From assembly GCF_006491645.1 (NCBI RefSeq), contig NZ_VDCZ01000005.1:124001-188000 (forward strand): a stretch of 64,000 bases of DNA, given 5' to 3'. Within the stretch, counting starts at the first letter, position 1, and each line of letters begins with the position of its first letter. A program made the translations under genes and the position numbers. Below the pieces are notes generated by a model. The model saw only the letters and a program-made list of their open reading frames with translations. It ran no database searches and had not been told where the DNA came from. The DNA is from Flavobacterium profundi (GTDB taxonomy: Bacteria > Bacteroidota > Bacteroidia > Flavobacteriales > Flavobacteriaceae). This document shows, in pieces, positions 9,284-18,394 of this stretch.

Positions 9284-9312
9284 AAAAGCCTTCTTAATTC
9301 GAAGGCTTTTTT
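9284..9312 (+). terminator. bidirectional terminator between lipA and the DUF4139 gene
   Basis: Inverted repeat AAAAGCCTTC / GAAGGCTTTT with a 7-nt loop, A-rich before and T-rich after, between convergent genes. Confidence 0.88.
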
Positions 9313-9325
9313 ATTTATAAAATCT

Positions 9326-11194
9326 TTAATCCAAAATTAGTGAAGCGTTTTTAGGACTCTTTACTTTATACTTTATGGTAAGTTTCTTTTCATTCTTAGA
9401 AGGTATCGCTACTTTCCAAGTAATAATTTTTGTTTCCTCAGCTAAAGTTCCTTCTTTGTATTCTTCTTCTTGAACGGTAATTTCTTTAGTATTACTTATT
9501 GGTAATTGATCCATCACAACAATTTCAATAGGATATGGTTTATTATTTTTAATTGAAATTTCAAATGCTCTACTTTCTGTTTTATAGCTACTTAAAAATT
9601 GTTTCGCCTTAAATTCTTTCAATTGTTTTCTCGCAATACTAATTCCTTTGTCTTTTCCTAAAGAAACCTCTAAAGTATCAGACGCATTTTGTAAGTCAAG
9701 CAAAGACTTTCCTAAATAAGCACCTTCAAAAAATAAATTTAATTCACCATCAAACAAATTTAAATCTTGCCAATCGGTTATTTTGGCAGTTAAATAAGCA
9801 CTTGCGTCTAATTTTGGTATACTCAAATATTGATACTTTGCTGGCAAATTAAAAGTTTTTATTTCAGCTGTATATACTTTTCCATCACTTAAAACGGTAT
9901 ATGGATCTTTAATTTCATAAGAAATAGTAGTTGGTTGATAAGCCACTGTTGTTTCCATCGGAATACTATAATCTTCTTCTTCCTTATATTTTTTTCTTGA
10001 TTTTCTAGAAGAATAACCCATAACGACAACCTCTTCTAATGCGACTTTTGACTGTTCTAAAACCACATTAACAACATTACTATTTGCAGGAACTATCTTT
10101 TCTTCCATTCCTACATAAGTAAAAACTAATTCACTATTTACACTTGGCACTTTCAACGTATAATTCCCATTAAAATCGGTAGTTGTACCTATTGAAGTTC
10201 CTCTCACAACCACATTAGCACCAGCCAAAGGGCCTATATAATCTGAAACGGTTCCAGAAATCGTGTTCCCAACTAATTGTCCAAAAGTTTGTACGGTACT
10301 TTGTATTCTTCTTTGATTTAAACCCAAATACCAAGGAGTAATCGTAGGTGCAACACCACTTTCTGTAGGGTTTCCACTAGAAATAGACATATTTACATCT
10401 TTCCAATCTTCGCCAGAAGACTGAAAAATATTGGCTTTAAGCAATAAATTTATAGGACTGTTTACATCTTCAACCCTTAAATCATAATTGGAATACCAGC
10501 CTGCATCTAATACATAATAATCAATATCGAAAGAAGCATTTGCAACTGCATTTGTTGCAGATACAGTTACTACAATGTCACTTGTTGCATTTTCATCAGA
10601 TTGATTTAAGGCCTTTAATTGTTTATCCAATTTAACTAAGGTCGTATCAATACCCATTATTTTTTGCTCAATTTCGGTTTTTTGCTTCACTAAATCAATC
10701 AAACGTTGTCTATGAAATTCAACTGCTTCTCTTAAATCAGTAGTTTTTAATCCCGAATTAGTCCCGCCAACAACTTGGTTTTTAGATAAAATCCCTTCTT
10801 CATTTTTTAGAATTGAAAGAATGTTAGTTTCGGTAGTTTTTTTTAACTCCCATTCTCTTTTTTCGCTTTCTAATTTGCTTATTTCTGCTCTATGCTGTTG
10901 TGTATTTAGAAAATTATTTTGATGAATTACAGATAATATTGTAAAACGTCCTTTTCCTTTTACTTGCAGACTTTGTTTGTCTATTTTAGGTGAAATTCCT
11001 TGAAAAACAAGTTCGGTTTTACCAGAATCAAAAGTTGCATTTGCAGTTCTACTTACTTGAGCACCTTGAGAAAAAACAATAACTTTTTCTATTTTAGAGT
11101 TTACTTTTTTTGTTTTGGTTTGTGAAAACATTGCCATTGTTGCCAATAAAAAACAAACTAAAACGTACTTTTTCTTACTTTGGTTATTCATCAT
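9326..11194 (-). CDS. DUF4139 (MuiA-like) protein with an inserted SusC-type carboxypeptidase-regulatory segment
   Basis: 622 residues with an N-terminal signal peptide. An N-terminal coiled-coil part (about 75-200) and a C-terminal beta-rich part with conserved Tyr/Asp segments match the DUF4139 / mucoidy-inhibitor-A type of envelope protein. Between them, at about residues 310-395, sits a CarboxypepD_reg-like beta-sandwich (SGTVSDYIGPLAGANVVVRG ... TTTDFNGNYTL ... FTYVGMEE) followed by LEEVVVMGY, the same arrangement found at the start of SusC receptors. The insert closely resembles the N-terminus of the SusC gene at 52 kb. The function is unknown; probably periplasmic or outer-membrane associated. 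Two ATG codons in tandem (11194, 11191) leave the start uncertain by one residue. Confidence 0.82.
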   Translation of the reverse strand: MMNNQSKKKYVLVCFLLATMAMFSQTKTKKVNSKIEKVIVFSQGAQVSRTANATFDSGKTELVFQGISPKIDKQSLQVKGKGRFTILSVIHQNNFLNTQQHRAEISKLESEKREWELKKTTETNILSILKNEEGILSKNQVVGGTNSGLKTTDLREAVEFHRQRLIDLVKQKTEIEQKIMGIDTTLVKLDKQLKALNQSDENATSDIVVTVSATNAVANASFDIDYYVLDAGWYSNYDLRVEDVNSPINLLLKANIFQSSGEDWKDVNMSISSGNPTESGVAPTITPWYLGLNQRRIQSTVQTFGQLVGNTISGTVSDYIGPLAGANVVVRGTSIGTTTDFNGNYTLKVPSVNSELVFTYVGMEEKIVPANSNVVNVVLEQSKVALEEVVVMGYSSRKSRKKYKEEEDYSIPMETTVAYQPTTISYEIKDPYTVLSDGKVYTAEIKTFNLPAKYQYLSIPKLDASAYLTAKITDWQDLNLFDGELNLFFEGAYLGKSLLDLQNASDTLEVSLGKDKGISIARKQLKEFKAKQFLSSYKTESRAFEISIKNNKPYPIEIVVMDQLPISNTKEITVQEEEYKEGTLAEETKIITWKVAIPSKNEKKLTIKYKVKSPKNASLILD

Positions 11195-11249
11195 TATTAC
11201 TGTAAATTAAGTTGGAAAGAACATTAAATTAAATCGTAATGCTCATCAA

Positions 11250-11257
11250 CAAATATA
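11250..11257 (-). promoter_or_regulatory. -7 promoter element of the DUF4139 gene
   Basis: Minus strand TATATTTG matches TAnnTTTG, 55 nt before the start at 11194. It lies within the area that gapA's promoter would use for its -33 contact. Confidence 0.5.
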
Positions 11258-11267
11258 ATAAATTACT

Positions 11268-11275
11268 TACTTTTG
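11268..11275 (+). promoter_or_regulatory. -7 promoter element of the GAPDH gene
   Basis: TACTTTTG matches TAnnTTTG, 17 nt before the ATG at 11293. Confidence 0.6.
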
Positions 11276-11292
11276 TAGTCTAATTTTCCCCC

Positions 11293-12294
11293 ATGAAAAA
11301 AACAAAAATTGCAATTAATGGTTTCGGAAGAATTGGCAGAAATGTTTTCCGATTACTATTAAACCATCCTAATATAGAAGTCGTTGCTATTAACGACATT
11401 GCCGACAATAAAACAATGAGTCATTTGATTAAATATGACAGTATTCATGGCGTTTTACAAGAGAAAGTAGGTTATAATGAAAAAGCTATTCTTATCAATG
11501 AAAAAGAATATTTATTTTTTCACGAGAAAGAGATTAAAAATTTAGATTGGAAATCTTTAGACATCGATTTTGTTATTGAATCTACAGGTAAATTTAAAAC
11601 TTGGGATACTCTTTACCCTCATATTTTGGCAGGAGCTCAAAAAGTAATTTTATCCGTTCCACCAGAAGATGATTCCATAAAAACGGTTGTTTTAGGCGTA
11701 AATGAAAGTATTTTAGATCATTTTGAACAAATTGTATCCAATGCTAGCTGTACCACTAATAATGCTGCACCCATGATAAAAGTGCTTCAAGAACTTTGTG
11801 AAATTGAACAAGCTTATATTACCACTGTACATTCTTACACCACAGACCAAAGTTTGCACGACCAACCTCATAAAGATCTAAGAAGAGCAAGAGGTGCTTC
11901 GCAATCTATTGTACCTACTACTACTGGTGCTGCAAAAGCGCTTACTAAAATTTTTCCAGAATTAGATGGTAAAATTGGTGGTTGTGGCATTCGTGTTCCC
12001 GTTCCAGATGGTTCTTTAACAGACATCACTGTTAATGTTAAAAAAGAAGTAACTATTGAGGAAATTAACGCTGCATTTAAAAAAGCATCGGAAACACATT
12101 TAAAAGGCATTCTAGATTACACAGAAGATCCAATCGTTTCAGTTGATATCATTGGCAACCGAAATTCTTGCTTATTTGACGCCCAACTAACATCAGTTAT
12201 TGATAAAATGGTAAAAATTGTGGGTTGGTATGACAATGAAATAGGATATTCGTCAAGATTAATCAATCTTATAGAATATATGACTAAAAAATAA
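11293..12294 (+). CDS. gap: glyceraldehyde-3-phosphate dehydrogenase, type I
   Basis: 333 residues. Oxidises and phosphorylates glyceraldehyde 3-phosphate with NAD in glycolysis, or the reverse. Visible: the NAD fold INGFGRIGR (9-17), the acidic residue in AINDI that selects NAD (near 35), the catalytic Cys in SNASCTTN (C153), its His partner in TTVHSYT, and the C-terminal GWYDNEIGYS. The residue after CTTN is Asn (CTTNNAAP) where many relatives have a second Cys, so the enzyme lacks that oxidation-prone neighbour. The genus often has more than one GAPDH; which role this copy has is not shown. The promoter overlaps that of the divergent gene. Confidence 0.96.
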   Translation: MKKTKIAINGFGRIGRNVFRLLLNHPNIEVVAINDIADNKTMSHLIKYDSIHGVLQEKVGYNEKAILINEKEYLFFHEKEIKNLDWKSLDIDFVIESTGKFKTWDTLYPHILAGAQKVILSVPPEDDSIKTVVLGVNESILDHFEQIVSNASCTTNNAAPMIKVLQELCEIEQAYITTVHSYTTDQSLHDQPHKDLRRARGASQSIVPTTTGAAKALTKIFPELDGKIGGCGIRVPVPDGSLTDITVNVKKEVTIEEINAAFKKASETHLKGILDYTEDPIVSVDIIGNRNSCLFDAQLTSVIDKMVKIVGWYDNEIGYSSRLINLIEYMTKK

Positions 12295-12350
12295 TCTTTT
12301 AACACCCATATATTCTGTTCAAAAAAATAGTATTCCACAGAAAAAAAACA

Positions 12351-12358
12351 TATTTTTG
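12351..12358 (+). promoter_or_regulatory. -7 promoter element of the hybrid histidine kinase gene
   Basis: TATTTTTG matches TAnnTTTG, 43 nt before the ATG at 12402. Confidence 0.5.
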
Positions 12359-12401
12359 TTACAAACTGTTAGACCAAAGTTTACTTTAAAATCGGATTTT
12401 A

Positions 12402-14606
12402 ATGAAAAGCTTCTTATTTGCTTTTTTCTTATTTTGTACTTTTAGTAATGCGCAATCCCTTCTAAAAGAAACAACTCAAATAAATGATAGTGTAGATTAT
12501 TATCTAGAGATTGCATCGTTTAATAAAGAAGACAAACATTCTTTTAATAAAGCTATCGTTTACACAGAAAAAGCAATTGATTATGCTAAAAAACAAAAAC
12601 TAGACGACAAGCTTCCAGAGTGTTATCTTATTCTAGGAAATATCTACTATGATTTAGAAAAAACAGATACCGCTATTGAAAATTATATCCGAAGTATTAA
12701 CCTTTACAAAGTTCAAGAACCCACTTCTGATTTAGCATTAGCCTATTATAGTTTAGGAAAGTGTTATCTCGAAAAAAACAAAGTAGAATTATCAGAAGTC
12801 TATTTTAAAAAAGCAAGTGAGATTTACGAAAAGTTGAACTTTAAAGATGCGATTCAATTGATTAATATTCAAAAAGGAATTATACAAAAAAATAAAAAGA
12901 ATTATAACAAAGCGATTTCGATTTTTTCATCTATTATCAATTCAATTAATAATGATGCTTTTATAAATACTAAAGTGGAAGCTTATTATCAAATTGGAGA
13001 AATTGAACTTATCAATAACCGTTACGACCAAGCTATTGAAAACTTTGACTGGGCATTAGAACTGAACGAAAATAACTCTAAAAATGTTCAGTTACAAAAG
13101 AAAATTTTAAAACAATTAAGTCTAACCCATAAATACAAAAAAGATTTTCCAAAATCCCAAGCCTATTTAGAAGAATATGTTGACATTGTAGATTCTTTAG
13201 GCAATTACTACAATCATTCGTTAACCGAAAATACTTTTGATAAAATTCAGTTTGACAAACAATTAAAAACCATAGAACAATTAGACAAGGATAAAAAAAT
13301 TCAACAACGTTCTTTGCGTTTTAATAAACTCATTAGTATTCTGAGTATCGCTTTAATATCTATTTTGTCGTTACTAAGTTTGTCTTTATACAAAAACAAT
13401 AAAATTAGAATTAGTACCAATAAACTTCTAAAAGAAAAAAATAAGGAGCTAACTATTGAAAAAAACAAAGCAGAAAGAGCCAGCAAAGCAAGAGCAGAAT
13501 TCTTAGCAACGGTTAGCCATGAATTAAGAACTCCTTTAAATGCTATTAATGGGATTACGTATTTACTATTAAACGAAAAACCTAAAGCTACGCAATTAAA
13601 TTATCTAAAATCCTTAGAGTTTTCAGGAAAATACCTCCTTACATTTATTAATGATATTTTAGAAATTAACCGTTTAGAATCGGATAAAGTTTTAGTAGAA
13701 AAAATCAATTTTAACCTAGTCGAATTGATTGATAATATTAAAATATCCTTTAACGAATTTATCGAAGAAAACAATATTAATTTCCATCTTGAGGTAGACA
13801 AAAGTTTCAATCCAAATATCATTGGTGATCCTACCAAAATTTCACAGATCATCATCAATTTAGTAAATAACGCCATTAAATTTAGTAAAAATGGAGATGT
13901 TTGGCTTTCCATCCATAAGAAAAGTGAATCGAACAACAAAATCACACTTTCTTTTGAAGTAAAAGACAATGGAATTGGAATACCAAAAGACAAACAAGCC
14001 ACTATCTTTGAAAGCTTCAGTCAAGGTTCCGTTGAAGTAAATCGAACGTATGGAGGAACTGGTTTAGGATTGTCTATTGTTAAAAAAATTGTAGAAATAT
14101 TAGGTAGTGAAATCCATTTAGATAGCGATACCAACAGAGGTACTACTTTAACTTTTGATCTGAGCTTTAAAAAAGGAAAAGAAGAAAAGAAAGACAAAGA
14201 AGAAAGCATTTCTAAAGAAAAACTGGATTCTGGAAAACAGAAAAAAATTCTTTTGGTAGAAGACAATAAAATCAACCAAATGATTACCCAAAAAATGTTA
14301 GAACAAAAAGGCATTCCTTCTCATACAATTGACAATGGTGAAGAAGCCATTGAGCATCTAAAAGAAAACGACTATGATTTAGTCTTGATGGATGTACATT
14401 TACCAGGAATAAATGGTACTGAAGCAACCTTAGAAATCAGAAAATTTAATCCTACCATACCTATTATAGCGCTTACCGCCATTTCATTGAATGAAAACAG
14501 AGAAATGTTGTTGTCCTATGGTATGGACGAAGTAATCATGAAACCATTCGTTCCTGAAGAATTTTACGAAATCTTATTCCGTTTTTTAACTAAAACTGAA
14601 GAATAA
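12402..14606 (+). CDS. hybrid sensor histidine kinase with TPR sensor and receiver domain
   Basis: 734 residues in this order: signal peptide (about 1-18), periplasmic TPR repeats (about 30-260), one transmembrane helix near 308-328, a coiled coil, HisKA with phospho-acceptor His373 in SHELRTPLNA, HATPase_c with the N, G1 (DNGIGIP) and G2 (GGTGLGLSIV) boxes, a charged linker, and a REC domain starting near 613 with phospho-acceptor Asp664 in LMDVHLPG and the switch Lys in MKPF. There is no output domain and no adjacent response regulator, so the phosphate must go to a partner elsewhere. The last 17 nt overlap the end of the convergent punA gene. The signal is unknown. Confidence 0.93.
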   Translation: MKSFLFAFFLFCTFSNAQSLLKETTQINDSVDYYLEIASFNKEDKHSFNKAIVYTEKAIDYAKKQKLDDKLPECYLILGNIYYDLEKTDTAIENYIRSINLYKVQEPTSDLALAYYSLGKCYLEKNKVELSEVYFKKASEIYEKLNFKDAIQLINIQKGIIQKNKKNYNKAISIFSSIINSINNDAFINTKVEAYYQIGEIELINNRYDQAIENFDWALELNENNSKNVQLQKKILKQLSLTHKYKKDFPKSQAYLEEYVDIVDSLGNYYNHSLTENTFDKIQFDKQLKTIEQLDKDKKIQQRSLRFNKLISILSIALISILSLLSLSLYKNNKIRISTNKLLKEKNKELTIEKNKAERASKARAEFLATVSHELRTPLNAINGITYLLLNEKPKATQLNYLKSLEFSGKYLLTFINDILEINRLESDKVLVEKINFNLVELIDNIKISFNEFIEENNINFHLEVDKSFNPNIIGDPTKISQIIINLVNNAIKFSKNGDVWLSIHKKSESNNKITLSFEVKDNGIGIPKDKQATIFESFSQGSVEVNRTYGGTGLGLSIVKKIVEILGSEIHLDSDTNRGTTLTFDLSFKKGKEEKKDKEESISKEKLDSGKQKKILLVEDNKINQMITQKMLEQKGIPSHTIDNGEEAIEHLKENDYDLVLMDVHLPGINGTEATLEIRKFNPTIPIIALTAISLNENREMLLSYGMDEVIMKPFVPEEFYEILFRFLTKTEE

Positions 14607-15402
14607 AACTTTTAATTAGATTTCTAACATGCGGTTCTGCCTTTTTTGCAGCTTCTAATACTTCTTCATGGTTCACTTCTTCGATATTTTCTTCATTACC
14701 CATATCGGTAATCACTGAAATCCCTAAACAATCCATATTCATGTGTTTGGCCACAATAACCTCAGGAACTGTAGACATACCTACACAATCTGCTCCCATA
14801 TTTTGAACCATTTTATATTCCGCTAAAGTTTCAAACGTAGGCCCTTGCAATGCTAAATAAACGCCTTCTTGAACTTCAACTTGCATGGTCGTTGCAATTG
14901 CCTTTAATTTAGCCAACATTGCTTTAGAATAGGGTTCACTCATATTTACAAAACGGGGTCCAAAACGTTCCTCATTATGTCCTCTCAAAGGATGTTCTGG
15001 CATCATATTAATATGATCTTTTATCAGCATAATATCTCCCACTTTAAAAGTAGGATTTACACCTCCAGAAGCATTGGAAACAATTAACTTTTCAATTCCC
15101 AATTGTTTCATTACACGAATGGGAAAAGTCACTTGCTTCATATCATAGCCTTCATAATAGTGAAAACGTCCTTGCATGGCCAAGACTTTTTTATCACCAA
15201 TTAAACCAAACAACAAGGCACCCTTATGTCCTTGTACCGTGGAAATCGGGAAATTCGGTATTTCTGTATACGAAATAGTATGTAAAATTTGAATGTCATC
15301 TGCAAAACCACCTAAACCCGAACCTAAAACAATTCCATATTCTGGTTTAAAATTAGTTTTCTCAATGAGGTAATTAACTGTTTCTTGAATTTTTTCCCAC
15401 AT
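14590..15402 (-). CDS. punA: purine nucleoside phosphorylase
   Basis: 270 residues, trimeric type PNP. It splits (deoxy)inosine and (deoxy)guanosine with phosphate into base and (deoxy)ribose 1-phosphate for purine salvage. Motifs: GSGLGGFAD phosphate-binding loop near the N-terminus, the substrate-binding region GPTFETLAEYKM, MSTVPEV, and the family's ...VSNASGGVNP. The start overlaps the end of lpxK by 29 nt, so the two are translationally coupled on one transcript. The 3' end overlaps the convergent kinase gene by 17 nt, leaving no room for a separate terminator. Confidence 0.96.
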   Translation of the reverse strand: MWEKIQETVNYLIEKTNFKPEYGIVLGSGLGGFADDIQILHTISYTEIPNFPISTVQGHKGALLFGLIGDKKVLAMQGRFHYYEGYDMKQVTFPIRVMKQLGIEKLIVSNASGGVNPTFKVGDIMLIKDHINMMPEHPLRGHNEERFGPRFVNMSEPYSKAMLAKLKAIATTMQVEVQEGVYLALQGPTFETLAEYKMVQNMGADCVGMSTVPEVIVAKHMNMDCLGISVITDMGNEENIEEVNHEEVLEAAKKAEPHVRNLIKSFILQF

Positions 15403-16384
15403 AATTTAAAATTTTAGAATTAAATCCTAAGGCATCGTTTATTATTTTGCTTTGGATAGGTAAATAATACAATTGATGTGCTGGTAGTTTACCTTTCAAA
15501 CGCACATAATCTTTTTCAGTTGTTACTATTTTTCTATCTTGGGCCATTTTCAAAATTTTCTGAATATCCTCTTCTGTAAAATTATGATGATCTGGAAAAG
15601 TCATAACTGTATCCTTTTCCTTTTTTAAATGCTCGAAAAACAATTCCGGTTTTGCAATACCTGCCAAAAGTAAGATACTTTCCTCAAACGCTTTTACCTC
15701 AATTTGATCTCTTTCACCATACAAATAATCATCATATACAATCGTACTAAAATACACTGGTATATCTTTCGCTATTAATTGTTGCCTTATTTTTACCTGC
15801 GCAATTTCCGATAAATCTTCAGGACATTTGGTGACAATTATCAGGTTTGCTCTTTTTTTGCCCATTTCGGGTTCTCTTAAGTTTCCAAAAGGCAAAATAT
15901 AATCATCACTAAACAAGTCGTTATAAGCGGTTAATAAAATATAGAAACCTGCTTTTACTTTTCGATGTTGAAACGCATCGTCTAATAAAATTACATCTGG
16001 ATTATGCGTTAGTAATTGACTAATTCCATTTCTCCGGTCGGCATCAACAGCTACTAAAACATCAGGAAATTTTGAAAAAAATTGAAAAGGTTCGTCTCCT
16101 ATTTCTTTTGCGGAAACGGATTCATCTGCTAAAATATAACCTTTAGATTCCCTTTTATAACCTCTACTTAAAGTGGCAATTTTATAATCGCGCAACAATC
16201 GGATTAAATATTCAATTTGAGGAGTTTTACCAGTTCCGCCAACACTTAAATTACCAACACCTATTACAGGTACTGCATAAGACTGGCTTTTAAAAATCCC
16301 TAAATCGTAAAAAATATTTCGAATAAATGTAATAATCCAGTATACAATTGCAAGAGGAAATAATACTTTTCTTAAAAAAATCAT
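15374..16384 (-). CDS. lpxK: tetraacyldisaccharide 4'-kinase
   Basis: 336 residues. LpxK phosphorylates the 4' position of the lipid A disaccharide precursor at the inner membrane. It has an N-terminal membrane helix (about 5-25), a Walker A GNLSVGGTGKTPQ near residues 42-54, the LSRGYKR segment, and the VDADRR and LLDDAFQHR motifs with the Asp/His pair that activates the hydroxyl. The gene precedes punA and overlaps it; this lipid A plus purine salvage pairing is organisational, not functional. A near-consensus TACTTTCG on the minus strand at 16389-16396 may be its promoter. Confidence 0.96.
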   Translation of the reverse strand: MIFLRKVLFPLAIVYWIITFIRNIFYDLGIFKSQSYAVPVIGVGNLSVGGTGKTPQIEYLIRLLRDYKIATLSRGYKRESKGYILADESVSAKEIGDEPFQFFSKFPDVLVAVDADRRNGISQLLTHNPDVILLDDAFQHRKVKAGFYILLTAYNDLFSDDYILPFGNLREPEMGKKRANLIIVTKCPEDLSEIAQVKIRQQLIAKDIPVYFSTIVYDDYLYGERDQIEVKAFEESILLLAGIAKPELFFEHLKKEKDTVMTFPDHHNFTEEDIQKILKMAQDRKIVTTEKDYVRLKGKLPAHQLYYLPIQSKIINDALGFNSKILNYVGKNSRNS

Positions 16385-16405
16385 AGTACGAAAGTAGCAT
16401 TTTTT

Positions 16406-16413
16406 TATCTTTG
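16406..16413 (+). promoter_or_regulatory. -7 promoter element of the Nif3-like gene
   Basis: TATCTTTG, a perfect TAnnTTTG, 16 nt before the ATG at 16430; it argues against the TTG at 16424 as start. Confidence 0.6.
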
Positions 16414-16429
16414 AAATAAATATTTGTAC

Positions 16430-17524
16430 ATGAAACTTTTTGAAATAATTGCAACTCTTGAAGAACTAGCTCCGTTAGCGTATGCAGAAGATTTTGACAA
16501 CGTTGGTTTATTAGTTGGAAATCAAAATACAGAAATTAATGGTATTTTAGTGTGTCATGATGCATTAGAAGCAGTTATTGATGAAGCTATTTCAAAAAAG
16601 TGCAATTTAGTGGTGTGCTTCCATCCTATTTTATTTTCAGGTTTAAAGAAAATCACAGGCAAAAATTATGTCGAAAGAGCTGTAATTAAAGCCATCAAAA
16701 ATGACATTGCTATTTATGCTATTCATACCGCTTTAGACAATCACCAATTAGGCGTCAATAAAATTTTTAGTAATGCGTTGGGTTTAGAAAACACAAAGAT
16801 TTTAATTCCCAAAGAAAATTTCATCAAAAAATTAGTCACCTATACCATTCCTGAAAATGCCATTGCACTGCGAAATGCATTATTTGAGGCTGGAGCAGGA
16901 AAAATAGGCAATTATGAAGATTGTAGTTTTAACAGTCAGGGCACTGGAACCTATCTTGGCAATGAAAACAGCAACCCTGAAATTGGGGAACGATTTGAGT
17001 TCGTTGAAAGTACCGAAATTAAAATTGAAGTTACCTTTGAAAAACACTTAGAATCGAAAATTCTAGCCGCTTTATTTAAAAATCATGTTTACGAAGAAGT
17101 TGCTTATGAGATATATGGTTTAACCAATAAACATCAAAATATTGGTTTAGGTATGATTGGAGAATTAAAAGAAGCGCAATCAGAAATAGATTTCTTACAA
17201 CATGTAAAAGAAAAAATGCAATGTGGAGGCATTCGTCACAGTGCTTTTACGTATAAAAAAATAAAAAAAGTAGCTGTTTTAGGAGGTTCTGGTAGTTTTG
17301 CTATTAAAGCTGCCTTACAAGCTGGAGCAGATGCTTTTATCACTGCAGATTTGAAATACCATCAGTTTTATGAAGCGGAAGGAAAGCTCCTTTTAGCAGA
17401 TATTGGTCATTTTGAGAGTGAAAGATACACAAAAAATTATATTGTTGATTATCTTAAAGAAAAAATCACTAATTTTGCAGTCGTTTTATCAGAAGAAAAT
17501 ACAAATCCTGTTCAATACTTTTAA
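16430..17524 (+). CDS. Nif3-like dinuclear metal centre protein
   Basis: 364 residues from ATG 16430. The Nif3/YbgI fold is shown by FDNVGLLVG, a metal-binding HDALEAVIDEA, VVCFHPILF with a metal His, AIHTALDNHQLGVN, and C-terminal TADLKYHQFYEA and DIGHFESE with further metal ligands. The extra central domain (about 125-230) is the PII-like insert found in long YqfO-type members. The family forms hexameric toroids with two metal ions per subunit; its role is unsettled, with a GTP cyclohydrolase-like activity proposed for some members. It is followed after 1 nt by the coiled-coil protein gene, a pair seen widely in Bacteroidota. Confidence 0.93.
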   Translation: MKLFEIIATLEELAPLAYAEDFDNVGLLVGNQNTEINGILVCHDALEAVIDEAISKKCNLVVCFHPILFSGLKKITGKNYVERAVIKAIKNDIAIYAIHTALDNHQLGVNKIFSNALGLENTKILIPKENFIKKLVTYTIPENAIALRNALFEAGAGKIGNYEDCSFNSQGTGTYLGNENSNPEIGERFEFVESTEIKIEVTFEKHLESKILAALFKNHVYEEVAYEIYGLTNKHQNIGLGMIGELKEAQSEIDFLQHVKEKMQCGGIRHSAFTYKKIKKVAVLGGSGSFAIKAALQAGADAFITADLKYHQFYEAEGKLLLADIGHFESERYTKNYIVDYLKEKITNFAVVLSEENTNPVQYF

Positions 17525-17525
17525 T

Positions 17526-18305
17526 ATGGCAAACAAAAAAGAACTTAGCGTAGAAGATAAATTAAGAGCACTTTATGCTTTACAGCTAGTTGACTCAAAG
17601 ATTGATGAAATACGTAATGTAAGAGGTGAACTTCCTCTTGAAGTGGAAGATTTAGAAGACGAAGTTGCCGGTCTAACTACTCGTTTAGATAAATTAAAAT
17701 CAGATTTAGAAACTATTGATGTGCAAATTAAGGAGAAGAAAAATGCCATCGATGACCACAAAGCTAATATCAAGAAATATTTAGAGCAACAAAAGAATGT
17801 TCGTAATAATAGAGAATTCAACTCTTTAACAAAAGAAGTGGAATATCAAGAATTAGAAATTCAATTAGCAGAGAAGCACATTAAAGAGATGAAAGCTTCT
17901 ATTGAACATAAAAAAGAAGTATTAGCGCAGTCTAAAGAAAAATTAGATGCGAAACAACAGCATTTGAAACATAAAAAATCGGAATTAAGCGATATTATGT
18001 CTGAGACTGAAAAAGAAGAAAACTTTTTACTAGAGAAATCTTCAGAATATCAATCTCAAATTGAAGAGCGTTTATTAAGCGCATACAACCGCATTAGAAA
18101 TAGTGTTCGTAATGGTTTAGCAGTAGTTTCTATTGAAAGAGGTGCTTCTGCTGGTTCTTTCTTTACAATTCCACCACAAACTCAAATGGAGATTGCAGGT
18201 CGTAAAAAAATCATTACCGATGAGCACAGTGGTAGAATTTTAATTGACAATGTGCTAGCTGACGAAGTAAAAGAAGAAATGGAACAATTATTCTCAAAAA
18301 TATAA
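17526..18305 (+). CDS. coiled-coil protein with a cysteine-less (degenerate) zinc-ribbon tail
   Basis: 259 residues from ATG 17526, 1 nt after the Nif3-like stop. About residues 40-180 form a long antiparallel coiled coil, followed by a C-terminal domain that aligns with the C4-type zinc ribbon of this family (IPPQ ... GRILID). The expected CxxC pairs are replaced: S208/S211 in place of the first pair and D232/S235 in place of the second, and the whole protein has no cysteine. The fold is otherwise kept. The function is unknown; the family has been thought to bind nucleic acid or act as a scaffold. A frame starting further upstream at 17403 overlaps Nif3 and is not credible. A strong terminator follows. 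Confidence 0.9.
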   Translation: MANKKELSVEDKLRALYALQLVDSKIDEIRNVRGELPLEVEDLEDEVAGLTTRLDKLKSDLETIDVQIKEKKNAIDDHKANIKKYLEQQKNVRNNREFNSLTKEVEYQELEIQLAEKHIKEMKASIEHKKEVLAQSKEKLDAKQQHLKHKKSELSDIMSETEKEENFLLEKSSEYQSQIEERLLSAYNRIRNSVRNGLAVVSIERGASAGSFFTIPPQTQMEIAGRKKIITDEHSGRILIDNVLADEVKEEMEQLFSKI

Positions 18306-18329
18306 TTTCATTTTTCCCTTATAAATTAC

Positions 18330-18362
18330 AACTCTCGAAATGTATTTTCGGGAGTTTTTTAT
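18330..18362 (+). terminator. intrinsic terminator of the Nif3-like/coiled-coil transcript
   Basis: AACTCTCGAAA / TTTCGGGAGTT stem (one T-G pair) with a 5-nt loop and a run of T's on the plus strand. Confidence 0.88.
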
Positions 18363-18394
18363 TTTATCTTCTTAGAAGAAAACAATGTCTATTT

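Noticed and set aside
13601..14002. 133-residue minus-strand frame
   Set aside because: Antisense to the kinase domain of the hybrid histidine kinase, which is clearly coding.
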